A stretch of DNA of 64,000 nucleotides from the NCBI GenBank assembly GCA_018806915.1, contig JAGKQI010000105.1:1302001-1366000 (forward strand). The letters run 5' to 3'. The position numbers and the translations under genes are program-made. Of this stretch, positions 10,695-19,768 are shown piece after piece. Each line of letters opens with the position of its first letter. The first letter of the stretch is position 1. The notes below the pieces were generated by a model. That model searched no databases and was not told the DNA's origin. It saw nothing but the letters and a program-made list of their open reading frames with translations. The stretch comes from Phytophthora colocasiae (taxonomy: Eukaryota; Oomycota; Peronosporomycetes; Peronosporales; Peronosporaceae).

Positions 10695-11151
10695 GCCGCC
10701 AGCTCATCGTCGTCGTCATCACAGAGGAGTAGCCACACTCACAGACAGAGGACTGTGAGTGTGCTGAACAGAGTGAAAATGCCCAGATGTGAGAGGCTTA
10801 CTGTCTTATAAAGAAGTTCACGTGCTCCAGTCAAACGAGCGCGACCTGTGGACCAGTGATTGAGCTTCAGCTGGTTAAACCGAACCAAAACCAGACCGCA
10901 AGTGTACCGGACTCGCCGATAGGGTTATTGGCGTTAGAGGGAACAAAAACAAATATTTTAGCATTTCAAAGCAAAGCCGAAAATAAATAATTTTTCTACC
11001 AAAATACAAAAGTACTTCTGAAGTATTTAATAAAAATAGTATTTCGGAACCCCTGCCACAGTGCTAACTATAATATACGTCCATTGCTTCTCGCTATCTG
11101 CACGACACTTACTATACTTATGAAAACTACAACTAACAACAACTTACCAGC

Positions 11152-12629
11152 TTACGCTGTGAGGCGGTCGCCGTCCCAATTCATTGCAGCCGCCTTCATT
11201 CGACGTCGCAGTGGCACAACCGACTCCATGTTGGTCCCTAGCCTGTGGGCCTGAATGAACCCTGTGGAGCCGATGCCTTCCTGTGAGCTGAAGGTAATGT
11301 CACCTCCAAAGTAGCGAGCAAACAACCTGGCCATTGGCAAACCGTAGCCACCACCGCTGAACTGTTCGCGGTAGGTTGGGTAGTTCTGCGGGTCAACTGG
11401 AGGGAACAGTGGACTCGTGCTGTAGTCGTAATGCCACAACTTACCCCACAGACTACGTGGGATACCTCCACCCTGATCGCTCACCTTCACTGTGAGATCT
11501 TCTTTTCCCTGGCAGATAACGATCTCCACCGGCGGTAAAGCTCCATCAGTGCGCTGTTCGATGGCGTCGCGGAAGATCTTGACCCCTGCGACGGCTGGAA
11601 CGAAGAAACCGAGTGACAGACAGTTCGGATTCATGACGCGTTTGACCGATTGCTTTTGCTTCCGGACCGGTTTCGATCCAGCTCGGTGGTGCTCCACAGT
11701 GGCGCGCATAGAGTTCTTGACCAACTCGAACACCATGTGATGCAGGTGCGATTTGACGTACATGAAGGGCAGACTGGCACTTGGAGTGACGCGGATGACC
11801 ACGGGAGGCGCCTCACCACAATATTGAATGCACAGCTTTCGTGCACGCTCACAGGCTTCGCGTACGATCTCCTCTGGATTCACACGGTCCACGCGTCCAC
11901 CCGGTCGCTCCAAAGACTCGACGTAGTGGCCAACGAGCATCCGAATCCCGATGCGGCCCATGAAGAAGCTGTCCAGACGCTCCTTAATATCCTGCTGCAC
12001 ATTGTTGAGCTCAAGAGCCCCGACGTTGAGGCCGTTAGCCTTTAGCTGCTGCAGGGCGTAGGTTTTCCGTGAACTGTCGGTCTTCACTCTGTTGCAGGTA
12101 AAGTAGCAAGGTTAGAGCTTAACACGAGCCTGATTTGATCGTGTTTGCTGTCTTACGAGAGTGCTCGGAGGCTTCGTAGTGCTGATCCACTGCAATTCTC
12201 GACGGTACACGTCGATGGCTTGCTGAATGGCTGCAGTGTTGCTCAGTCCTAGAGGCAGATCCGATAGCTCCACGATGGCTCTACACATACGTACACCTTA
12301 TCAAACGCGATATCAATTGGTGCAATCTTACAACGGTGGACTCACCGCGCGAATCGAGACTGCAATTCCTTGTGAAGGAACTTGGCGGACGCGACACGGA
12401 CTTTGGCGCCGCTATCCGCAAATGTGCGCATCTGGCGCAACGATAACGGAATTGGCTCGGTGACGGCGATCTCGCGCACCTGGTCCATTGAGATGGCCAT
12501 GTCCTGGGCCTTGGAGGTTGCGTGCACTAGTGCAGTAGCATTACGCAAACGGGGCCGAGAGGTCTTTGCAGACAGTATCAAGACCCGTGACAGGTACTGT
12601 CTGGTGGTTCCACGCCTCACAATTTCCAT
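11152..12629 (-). pseudogene. Mitochondrial PDK/BCKDK-family protein kinase, copy 1, internal deletion
   Basis: These GHKL-fold kinases phosphorylate the E1 subunit of pyruvate or branched-chain ketoacid dehydrogenase in mitochondria and switch it off. Exons: 12629-12346, 12280-12157, 12088-11152; introns 65 and 68 bp (GTGAGT..GTGTAG, GTAAGA..CAACAG). ATG 12629 was chosen because the other copy begins alike (MEIVR). ATP-binding parts are present: the N box HHMVFELVKNSMRA, VSDQGGG and SGGGYGLPMARLFARYFGG. At the start of exon 3 the frame expected from splicing reads SEDRQFTEN and then meets a stop, while the conserved protein continues (YALQQLKANG) in another frame. About 50 bases that copy 2 keeps are missing. 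It is therefore probably a pseudogene, unless a non-standard splice rescues it. PDK and BCKDK cannot be told apart by eye. Confidence 0.65.
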
Positions 12630-13138
12630 TGACGAATTTGACTTGGGTTGAGCACTTGGACGCAACTTGGGAAGTGAAGACCTTCCGACGATGCGAAGGC
12701 CCATGGGAGCAGGCAGACACGCTTCTTGCGCGTTGTCGAAACGCAAGTGAGCTTTAATATTTGTGGAACGAAGACTCACCACATTTAAAAAAATACAAAG
12801 GAACAACAATTGCTTTCTCACCGAAAGTTTCGGGGAGATCAACTTGGTCTTCATCTTCCTCTGTGCCTGTTTGACAACTTCACCGCATACATGTGCAGAA
12901 CTAAATGCTGGTTGAATAGATCATCGATGCCCTAGAAGCATTCTCTTCAGACTTTTTTCACAGCTTCGACGGGTCTTTATTTGTGGTTGTGCCATAACTA
13001 ACACTTCAAGAGAGCTTGTCTTTGGCGCCGTTAACTTCAACGCTGTTCCCGGCGGTGCCGATAAATCCACGTCCACACGTTGTTCACGACGTAGCCAACA
13101 CGACACTGAGTGACGAACAAAGCTGCTCCAAGCATGTT
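12630..13138. other. Non-coding stretch between the head-to-head kinase copies, left part
   Basis: This lies upstream of kinase copy 1. The copy 1 frame is open further upstream (to 12854), but the conserved start is at 12629. I see no recognisable gene, repeat or RNA. Confidence 0.4.
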
Positions 13139-13503
13139 ATGCTCGAAAACCTGACCTCCATATTAGCTAAGAAGCAGGTAGGTGCATTTTATTATCGAGA
13201 TTGGCATCCTCGCGTGTCCTTATTGCAACGGAAAGATCGACGTCGAGTTTTGCACGGCCAACGGAAGTCTACGTGTGGAATTGTACGTATGAAAACACCA
13301 CGCCCAGACTAAGCTATACAGTACTTGCTGTTTTTGAAGTTCAGATCAACGAGATACACGTAGGGGACGTCGACAACACGCTTTCAGCTGATGTGTTGCC
13401 TTTCGTCTACTGTCGCAGTCGTGATTTGACGCAGTTGATGCATTGTACCGTACTTGCAAGTCCGACTCGGAGCAACGTGAAGTTTCAGCAAACAACTCTG
13501 TAG
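13139..13503 (+). pseudogene. Possible small Trm112-like zinc-ribbon gene or relic
   Basis: ATG 13139 begins MLENLTSILAKKQ, and soon after another frame reads IGILACPYCNGKIDVEFC, close to the LLxILACPxCxGxL signature of Trm112/YcaR-like small zinc proteins (methyltransferase partners). A credible 58-bp intron (after codon TAC, GTATGA..GTTCAG with CTAAG inside, about 13284-13341) would join it to INEIHVGDVDNTLSADVL, ending at 13503. The link between the first two pieces would need a 22-bp intron, too short to be real, so a frame is broken or the upstream exon is wrong. Similarity comes from a single motif; no search was possible. Confidence 0.25.
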
Positions 13504-14590
13504 GGCTAATGTTTAGGAACTAAACTGTAGACTACCACTATTATTGTGGCTCCACACAAAGAAGCCCCCGCCTCCGTCATTTCCACTACTCATGCTTAAT
13601 GATCGTTTTCCGTGTGGACAAGATCGTTTTGTGATGAAGATGGTGTTGGGTTTGTGGTGCAAGTATTATTTTTTATTGCAAATCGATGCTTTGAACCTCC
13701 ATTATAAGTTGCTCAGCAACTGTTGCTGGTCTGTCGCTCTATGAGAGACCAAATATTGGTGGAAGTGTCAGAGAAAACATTCACTAGTCATAAGAGAGCC
13801 TCGCAGCTAAAAAGCACCGTTCTATCTCCACTTTTTTTGCTACCGGTAGTTATTCGTCACAGGTCTGGGTTGACTTGCTTTCGTGAATCAATTCGGTAAT
13901 CGTCGTCGCACAACCTGAGCAATCGACGGAGCAGGCAACATAGACTCTAAAGCGGTGTGCAGTCAAAGCTCGGAGCTGGTGAATGACCGAGTACAATTGA
14001 TTCGAGCGTCGTGAGTAAGCAAGTTGTGTGAGAGCCGAGACAATCGTTAATAAGACGCGGAGACGTCAATGTGCCCATGGATCTTTCGCAACGTTAATCT
14101 TTTTCAAGCTGCTGCCCCAACGCATCCGTTTCCGCTAAAATGGCCTGGTGTAGCCTAAATCAAGATGTGAGTTTCCTCGCACAGAGATCGAGGCCGGTCA
14201 TCGTTACACAAGCGATGACATTCGCTGAAAGCAGTAGAAAATTCTTCCTGTCAAACCACGGAGCCTACGATTTGAATGCGCACGCCCCGCGCGTTTCTTG
14301 TGGCTGTGGGCGTGTTCGCATATGCCCACTGTATGCCTCCGTAGTTGCAACTGCGACAAAACCTTATACAATCAATATTGTATCCATCCCACCTACTACA
14401 GGAATGTCACACAAAATCTCCCAACCTTTGTTTTTCATTAAACTATTTATAGACCAATTTTAAAACTTGTACGATACGGACGGACGTGACAAGAATAGGC
14501 CGTAGACAGTGTCTACTAGACACGCACCACACCAAGCAGAAGCTGAACTTTGCCTAGGTATCTGCTTGCTAAACGACATCAAGCTAACCA
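13504..14590. other. Intergenic stretch, nothing recognised
   Basis: Between the possible Trm112-like relic and the promoter of kinase copy 2. Only short open frames of low complexity; no inverted repeats, tRNA or transposon ends were seen. Confidence 0.4.
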
Positions 14591-14596
14591 CTTCCA

Positions 14597-14612
14597 GCTC
14601 AGACTCCAATTT
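14597..14612 (+). promoter_or_regulatory. Oomycete initiator-like motif before kinase copy 2
   Basis: GCTCAGACTCCAATTT agrees with the 16-base oomycete core promoter GCTCATTYYNCAWTTT at 14 of 16 positions and sits 35 bases before the ATG at 14648. The consensus is from published oomycete promoter work as I recall it; use here is inferred. Confidence 0.5.
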
Positions 14613-15350
14613 GATCTCCAACCATCACATCACAACACCACAGGGCAATGGAAATCGTCAGGAGCTGTGCCAATCCGCATCTCTTGTCTGGCGTATTAGC
14701 CACAGCCGCCAAGACCGCCGTCGCGCGTCACGGCGCGGCTCTGCTGCACATGGACGCCTTCCGTTCCGACTTCGAGGCCAGCGCCATCTCAATGGACGAA
14801 GTGCGCGAGATCGCAGATCACGACCCCACGCCCATGTCCCTCCAGCAGATGCGTACGTTCGCTGACGGCAGCATGAAGCTGCACATTCTGTCAGCCAAGT
14901 TTGTGCACAAGGAGCTACAGTCGCGGTATGCGCGCGCTATCATGGAGCTGTCCGACCTGCCTGTGGGTCTGAGCAGCACCACGTCGGTGCGCCATGCTAT
15001 CAACTTTTACCGCTATGAGCTGCAGAGTATCAACCGTATGAAGTTGCCCACAAATACTGCCGAGGACCTCGTGTTCACGGAGAAGATCCGCAACGCCAAG
15101 ATTCGAATCTCGTGCCGCTCATTTGCTACGGTCTGCAGGAGCTTAAGGCCACGGATCTGGGACAAAATGCACTGCAGCTTGAGAGCGTGCAGGAGGACAT
15201 CAAAGACCGACTGGACAAGTTCTTCCTCGGTCGCATCGGCATTCGTATGATCATCGGACATCACGTCGAGTCGTTGGATCACACTGGTGGTCGTGTGCAT
15301 CTTGTCAACGCGGAACAAGTCGTTCGTGACGCGTGCGAGCAAGCACGAAA

Positions 15351-15537
15351 TGTAACGGGGTTTCTAGCCCGTTACCGACGTACACTATAGAGGAAGTAGT
15401 TGGGGAAAATTAACTCTGTCATATTGATTGACGAGACGGCCTCAGCACGTGAGGCCGTCCTCGCCAGTGATGTAAAGATGGGTTCTGATTGGCCATCGCG
15501 CAACGCGATGGCAACTATGTGACGGAAGCCCGTCACA
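15351..15537 (-). repeat. 3' LTR of the Ty3/gypsy element
   Basis: Runs TGTAACGGGG..CCCGTCACA on the plus strand, so both orientations start TG and end CA. It matches the other LTR at every base I compared. It contains internal palindromes, for example ACGGCCTC..GAGGCCGT (about 15442-15465) and GCCATCGCG..CGCGATGGC (15492-15512). Confidence 0.95.
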
Positions 15538-15550
15538 TCACTCCTTACTT
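15538..15550 (-). other. Candidate polypurine tract; antisense initiator-like motif at the same place
   Basis: The minus strand reads AAGTAAGGAGTGA just before the 3' LTR, purine-rich with two T's, where the plus-strand primer should lie. On the plus strand the same bases give TCACTCC, the core of the oomycete initiator, 65 bases before the antisense ORF. Confidence 0.35.
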
Positions 15551-15608
15551 AAGATGAAAGCACACGCATGGATCTCGAGTCAGTCGAGAAGAAGAAGGGA
15601 ACAGCAAC

Positions 15609-16115
15609 ATGGAGTCTGCGGGAGCGGGAGCGAATCGAGCGGCCGAGGATCCAGCGCCAGACAGGAACCGACTGGCCACGTACGAGGGAGTGCTGGAGCG
15701 CTGGGCGCTGCACGACTGCAGCGCCGTGATAAACTCGCCTGGCGACGCCGAGATGCGGGAGTTCTTCCGTCGTTGGCGAGACACACGCAGCAAGCCCGCC
15801 ACGGTTTCGGGCACCGTGACTCTGCAGTCGTTGAATCGCGCCTGGACCGCGTTCGTGGAGCGGTGGAACACGGAGGGCGCTCGCGAATTCGTGCGCAAGC
15901 TGGAGCGTCGTGAAGCTGACCATGCCTTGTTGTCGCTGAGGGCTCTCGCAGTCCAAGTCTGCGAGCTGTCGTGGGAGGCCGACCGGGATTGCTGTTTCGT
16001 CCACTATACCGAGAGCTGTGCCAGTTGTCGCGGGTTCAACATCCCGCGACCCAGTGATACCGCGTGGCAAGCCATAGTTAAAATTATCCTCTCTCTTCCA
16101 CTGAAAACCGTGTGA
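15609..16115 (+). CDS. Antisense accessory ORF of the Ty3/gypsy element, 168 residues
   Basis: It reads against gag-pol, between the chromodomain end (16146) and the 3' LTR, and starts with ATG 15609. Codon third positions are strongly G/C and the protein looks ordinary: amphipathic, tryptophan-containing helices such as EMREFFRRWRDTR and ADHALLSLRALAVQVCELSW. I recall similar R/W/E-rich proteins among Phytophthora retroelement annotations, but this is memory, not a search. The other strand also has a long open frame here (16070-15549), which is common in GC-rich DNA, so chance is possible. Function unknown; it could bind element RNA or DNA, or be non-coding. Confidence 0.4.
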   Translation: MESAGAGANRAAEDPAPDRNRLATYEGVLERWALHDCSAVINSPGDAEMREFFRRWRDTRSKPATVSGTVTLQSLNRAWTAFVERWNTEGAREFVRKLERREADHALLSLRALAVQVCELSWEADRDCCFVHYTESCASCRGFNIPRPSDTAWQAIVKIILSLPLKTV

Positions 16116-16145
16116 TCGGACGGTACGAGCGTGCGCTGGTGGAAG

Positions 16146-16574
16146 CTAGGCGCGGTCCGCGGCCGCGCCGCCGGACAGGCGTGCCTCGTACGCCGTCACG
16201 CAGTCCGGAACGTCCGCGAGAAGTACCGCACGGGGCTCCCAACTATCTGCCATTGGTCCCAGCCATCGGACAAGATATTCTCGGTGGGGAGGGATGGAAT
16301 CGCCGCGGATTCGAGCGCCGCGGCCAGACCGAACAGGAGCAGCGCGGCGATCGTCGTGCTCCAAGATCGCCTCCACAATATGACGAACGTGGCCCGCACT
16401 ATCCAAGAGAGGCGCGGGACCATCGCGCTGATAACGAGCAGAGCGACCGTTGGATGAAAGCGGAAGCTGAGCAGCGGCGTCGCCGGAACTTGGAGCGGAT
16501 GGGGCGGCTGGAGCGGGATCTGGATGAGCTGCGTCAGGAGTTGGGGCGCGGGGACAGGAGCGCCGCGCCGGCGA
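16146..16574 (-). CDS. Chromodomain segment of the retrotransposon polyprotein, in a shifted frame
   Basis: This frame (-1 relative to pol) carries a chromodomain: VRHIVEAILEHDD, then EYLVRWLGPMADSWEPRAVL and a VPDCVTAYEARL helix. Chromodomains at the integrase C terminus steer insertion to marked chromatin. Its P/A/S-rich linker overlaps the pol frame from 16574 down to 16196, where pol itself ends in low-complexity sequence. The change of frame near 16560-16530 may be a one-base loss in a C run or recoding; I see no good slippery heptamer. Confidence 0.7.
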   Translation of the reverse strand, partial: SPARRSCPRAPTPDAAHPDPAPAAPSAPSSGDAAAQLPLSSNGRSARYQRDGPAPLLDSAGHVRHIVEAILEHDDRRAAPVRSGRGARIRGDSIPPHREYLVRWLGPMADSWEPRAVLLADVPDCVTAYEARLSGGAAADRA

Positions 16575-19500
16575 TCAGGACTGGACTCGGCGTCACTGGG
16601 CAAAATCGCGGGGTGGTACCGACGGAGGCGGCCGACGTAGAACGTAGGGTGAAGGCGTAACGTAGTTGGCAGTTGTAGCTTGTAGGCGTCTCCCATAACA
16701 CGTAGTACCTTGAATGGTCCAATGTACCGCGGCGCGAGCTTGTTCGCGCCCAGATTCGTGACGAGCGTTGGTGCAATTCCATTGGTAGAAAGTAACACGC
16801 GATCACCAACATGGAAACGTTTCATGTTCTTGCGCCCGCGGCGGTCCGCATTCTCTTTCTGGCGGTCGACAGCGGCAGCTATTGCGTCGCGGACGTAGCG
16901 GGTGACTGACTCCCGCTGGCGCACGAACTCCTGCACGGCCGCAGCGTCGCTACGCTGCGGCGCCTCGTTGGGTGCGAAGTTCGCGACGTTCACCTCGGTG
17001 GGCACGACCGGATTTGGAGCAGTCTGAACTTCGACTGCGGGATGCTGGAGCTGACGCGGGCGGATCAGCGTTCGACTGGTCCAAGTGGCAACGTCCTGCG
17101 AAGAAGAGGAGGCCGCGCGCGCGGCGGAACGAGTAAGCGGAGCCTGAACAGAGGATCGCGCGGAAGATCTCGTGTTCACCGCGTTCACCGAGGAATCCAC
17201 GTTTGTTTCGGGCGCCTCAGCGGAGGCGCCGTCAGGGGGCACTGGGTCTTCTACGTTGTCGTCTGCTGATAGCCGAGGCGGAGGAGAACGCTCCAGCCCA
17301 AGGAGCGCCGGAACACGAGGGTGGCGTCCAAAGTTGACAAAGAATGGCGTCAGGCCTGTCGACGCGTGTACGGCGTTGTTGATCGCGAACTCGACCATGG
17401 GTAGGAACGAGCTCCACGAGGGGAATGACGTGGCGAAGCTGCGAAGCACGTCTTCGACAACGCGGTTGGCGCGTTCGGTCTGTCCATCCGTCTCGGGATG
17501 TGACGCGGTGGACATACTCAGCCGCGTCCCCAGTAGCCGAAAGAGCTCTCTCCAGAAGGCCGACGTGAATCGAGGATCCCGGTCCGACACAATCGAGGAC
17601 GGAATGCCGTGGTGGCGGTACACCACGTCGACAAAGAGTGATGCAGATTGTTGTGCGGTAATCGTTGCTGCGACAGGAGCGAGATGGACCATCTTGCTGA
17701 GGCGGTCGACGAAGACGAGGATACCCGTACGTCCGCGAGAGTCGCGAGGTAAACCGAAGACGAAGTCCATGCTTACGGACGACCATGCATCAGTGGCGAC
17801 AGGAAGCGGACGCAGGGGGGCCTGTGTCGACGGAGCAGGCTTCACGCGTTGGCACGCTTCGCACGAGCGTACCCACTTCCGCACCCATTTGTACATGTGT
17901 GGCCAGTAGAAGTCGCGAGACAAGGACGCGAAGGTCTTCTCGCGACCGAGATGACCACCGCTTGGTGTATCGTGGAACTCGTGGATCAGCCGAGCTCGGA
18001 GATCGTCGTCAAGTGGAACAACGATGCGGGGGCTGTCGTCTTGGTCGACGCGGAATATCAGTAGCGAGCCGTCAAGGGAGTAGCGGTCGACGCGAGCACG
18101 GGCTCGGCGGGACAGTTTATGCTTGGCTGCGTCGCTGGGACTGCGCAGATATTCTATCAGCTCGGAGCAGGACGCGTTAGTCTTGTACGCGTCCGCAATC
18201 AAGTCGCGCAGCGGCGTGGTCGCTGTGACTTCAACGGCAGCGACGTCTTCGGCGATACAGACGGCACAGTCGTCATCATCTTCGTCGCCAACTGCGTGGC
18301 GACCGCGCTGCACGTAATCCGGCCGGCGTAAAAGCGCGTCGGCGAGGATGTTGGACTTGCCAGGTTTGTAATGCACGACGGAATTGTACTCGGCGAAGAG
18401 CGATAACCAGCGCGCCATGCGCTGGGACAAGTGGGGGCTCTTCGTCGCTGTCCTCAGCGACGCGTGATCAGTGTAGATCGCGAAGGACTTCTCGCCTAGG
18501 AGATACACACGGAACTTGATGAGCGCGTAGCGCATGGCAAGCAGCTCTTTATCATGGACCGGGTAATTCCGTTCAGCCTGCTTCAGTTGGCGCGACTGGT
18601 AACTCACCACTCGCTCGCGGCCCTCGTCGTCGAACTGCATTAAGGCACAGCCGATCGCGAAGTCACTCGCGTCGCATACAACGTGGAACGGCTTGGAGTG
18701 ATCTGGAAGCATCAAGACGGGCGCGGTTGACAAACTCGTCTTCACCGCGTCGAAGGCTGTTTGGTGCTCGGGGCGCCATGACCACATGGCGTCTGCCTTC
18801 AGGAGCTGAGACAACGGTTGGATGGTCAGCGCGAAGTTCTTCGAGTAATGGTGAAGATACGTCGCGAGCCCCAACCACTGTCGGAGCTGCCTCTGATCCT
18901 GAGGCACGGGCCAAGCGCAGATGGCTTCAATCTTCTCGGGGTCAGCACGGACACCTTCCTTGCTGACGTAGCTCCCGAGCACTGGGATCTCGGGAGCGCA
19001 GAAGATACACTTCTTCAAGTTGGCGTACAGCTTGTTCTCTCGCATCACTTCGAACACCTGTCGCAGGTGTTGCAGATGCACCTCGACGTCCGTCAAGCCT
19101 CGTTCAGCACGGCTGTGAATGAAAATGTCATCGAAATAGCTGGGCGCGAAGTCTCGGTACGGGCGGAGCAAGTTTGACACCATGCGGTTGAAGGTAGCAG
19201 GAGCATTCTTTAGCCCTTGTGGCATCACAAGCCATTCCCAAAGCATTCCACTGGGCGTGCTGACTGCAGTCAGCGGTACGTCATCCTCCCGCATCAAGAT
19301 CTGATAGAAGCCGTCCATCAGATCGATCGCACTGTATTTGGCGCTGCCCGACATGGTGTCGAGCACCATGGCTTTCCTCGGGATCGGCGTCTGCGCCGGG
19401 ATAGTGGCATCGTTGAGCTTATTGAAGGCGTGGACGATCCGCCATCCACCGGTTGCTTTCTTCACGCAGAACGTCGGACTGGAGTGCGGGGACAGACTCT

Positions 19501-19768
19501 CACGGACGTGGCCGGCTTGCCGGCGACCCTCGAAGAAGGCGTCGATTGCTTCGACTTGATCACGGGGAAGCGGCCACTGCCTCGTCACGCAGTACTTCGC
19601 ACCAGGCACGAGGTCGATCTCGTGCCGAACCCCTCGGTCTGGTGGAAGGGCGGCTGGCACCTTATCAGGGAAGATGTCGATGAACTCGCGAACCAATGGG
19701 GCGACTGGGTTGCCGGCGGTTCGAGTGCCGGCAACGACTGAGCCAAGTAGCGAGCCTCGCGGGCGGAC
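16196..19768 (-). CDS. pol: Ty3/gypsy pol: reverse transcriptase, RNase H, integrase
   Basis: The frame is open from 19768, with conserved sequence from GNPVAPLVREF onward. It has no initiator of its own and is expected as part of a gag-pro-pol product. Reverse transcriptase: LMDGFYQI, MPQGLKNAPATF and the catalytic SYFDDIFIH. RNase H: VVCDASDFAIGCAL and YTDHASL. Integrase zinc finger: H..H in HEFHDTPSGGHL and CEACQRVK. DDE core: SMDFVFGLP, SDRDPRF and HPETDGQTERAN. Then a GPF/GPY-like IGPFKVLRV module near the end. All catalytic motifs look intact, matching the recent age. It lies -1 to the protease frame (overlap 19768-19585) without a recognisable slippery site. Confidence 0.92.
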   Translation of the reverse strand, partial: VRPRGSLLGSVVAGTRTAGNPVAPLVREFIDIFPDKVPAALPPDRGVRHEIDLVPGAKYCVTRQWPLPRDQVEAIDAFFEGRRQAGHVRESLSPHSSPTFCVKKATGGWRIVHAFNKLNDATIPAQTPIPRKAMVLDTMSGSAKYSAIDLMDGFYQILMREDDVPLTAVSTPSGMLWEWLVMPQGLKNAPATFNRMVSNLLRPYRDFAPSYFDDIFIHSRAERGLTDVEVHLQHLRQVFEVMRENKLYANLKKCIFCAPEIPVLGSYVSKEGVRADPEKIEAICAWPVPQDQRQLRQWLGLATYLHHYSKNFALTIQPLSQLLKADAMWSWRPEHQTAFDAVKTSLSTAPVLMLPDHSKPFHVVCDASDFAIGCALMQFDDEGRERVVSYQSRQLKQAERNYPVHDKELLAMRYALIKFRVYLLGEKSFAIYTDHASLRTATKSPHLSQRMARWLSLFAEYNSVVHYKPGKSNILADALLRRPDYVQRGRHAVGDEDDDDCAVCIAEDVAAVEVTATTPLRDLIADAYKTNASCSELIEYLRSPSDAAKHKLSRRARARVDRYSLDGSLLIFRVDQDDSPRIVVPLDDDLRARLIHEFHDTPSGGHLGREKTFASLSRDFYWPHMYKWVRKWVRSCEACQRVKPAPSTQAPLRPLPVATDAWSSVSMDFVFGLPRDSRGRTGILVFVDRLSKMVHLAPVAATITAQQSASLFVDVVYRHHGIPSSIVSDRDPRFTSAFWRELFRLLGTRLSMSTASHPETDGQTERANRVVEDVLRSFATSFPSWSSFLPMVEFAINNAVHASTGLTPFFVNFGRHPRVPALLGLERSPPPRLSADDNVEDPVPPDGASAEAPETNVDSSVNAVNTRSSARSSVQAPLTRSAARAASSSSQDVATWTSRTLIRPRQLQHPAVEVQTAPNPVVPTEVNVANFAPNEAPQRSDAAAVQEFVRQRESVTRYVRDAIAAAVDRQKENADRRGRKNMKRFHVGDRVLLSTNGIAPTLVTNLGANKLAPRYIGPFKVLRVMGDAYKLQLPTTLRLHPTFYVGRLRRYHPAILPSDAESSPDRRRGAPVPAPQLLTQLIQIPLQPPHPLQVPATPLLSFRFHPTVALLVISAMVPRLSWIVRATFVILWRRSWSTTIAALLLFGLAAALESAAIPSLPTENILSDGWDQWQIVGSPVRYFSRTFRTA

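Larger units (their letters stand above)
8835..11055 (-). mobile_element. hAT-like DNA transposon, degenerate, with a second element nested inside
   Basis: Terminal inverted repeats start CAGGGGTTCCGAAA at 8835 and at 11055 (minus). When the nested insertion (8857-9985 plus one ATT copy) is removed, the left repeat continues and matches the right end over about 29 bases (CTATTGTTATT against CTATTTTTATT). A hAT C-terminal dimerisation relic lies inside on the minus strand. No 8-bp target duplication is visible: TCAGTAGA on the left, CCACAGTG on the right. The left flank has therefore changed, possibly by the neighbouring Helitron/Fanzor unit. The (CA)n tract near 8990-9003 belongs to the nested element. 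Confidence 0.7.

Noticed and set aside
13178..13199. A 22-bp intron joining MLENLTSILAKKQ to IGILACPYC
   Set aside because: Shorter than any functional spliceosomal intron expected here; the others in the window are 54-105 bp.
16112..16660. Plus-strand frame of 182 codons, arginine/glutamate-rich with coiled-coil look, overlapping the chromodomain
   Set aside because: The opposite strand encodes a clear chromodomain here; R/E richness is what antisense of GC-rich coding DNA gives. Kept only the 15609-16115 ORF as a candidate.
17172..17909. 245-codon plus-strand frame and other frames opposite pol
   Set aside because: The minus strand carries the integrase core with all catalytic residues.
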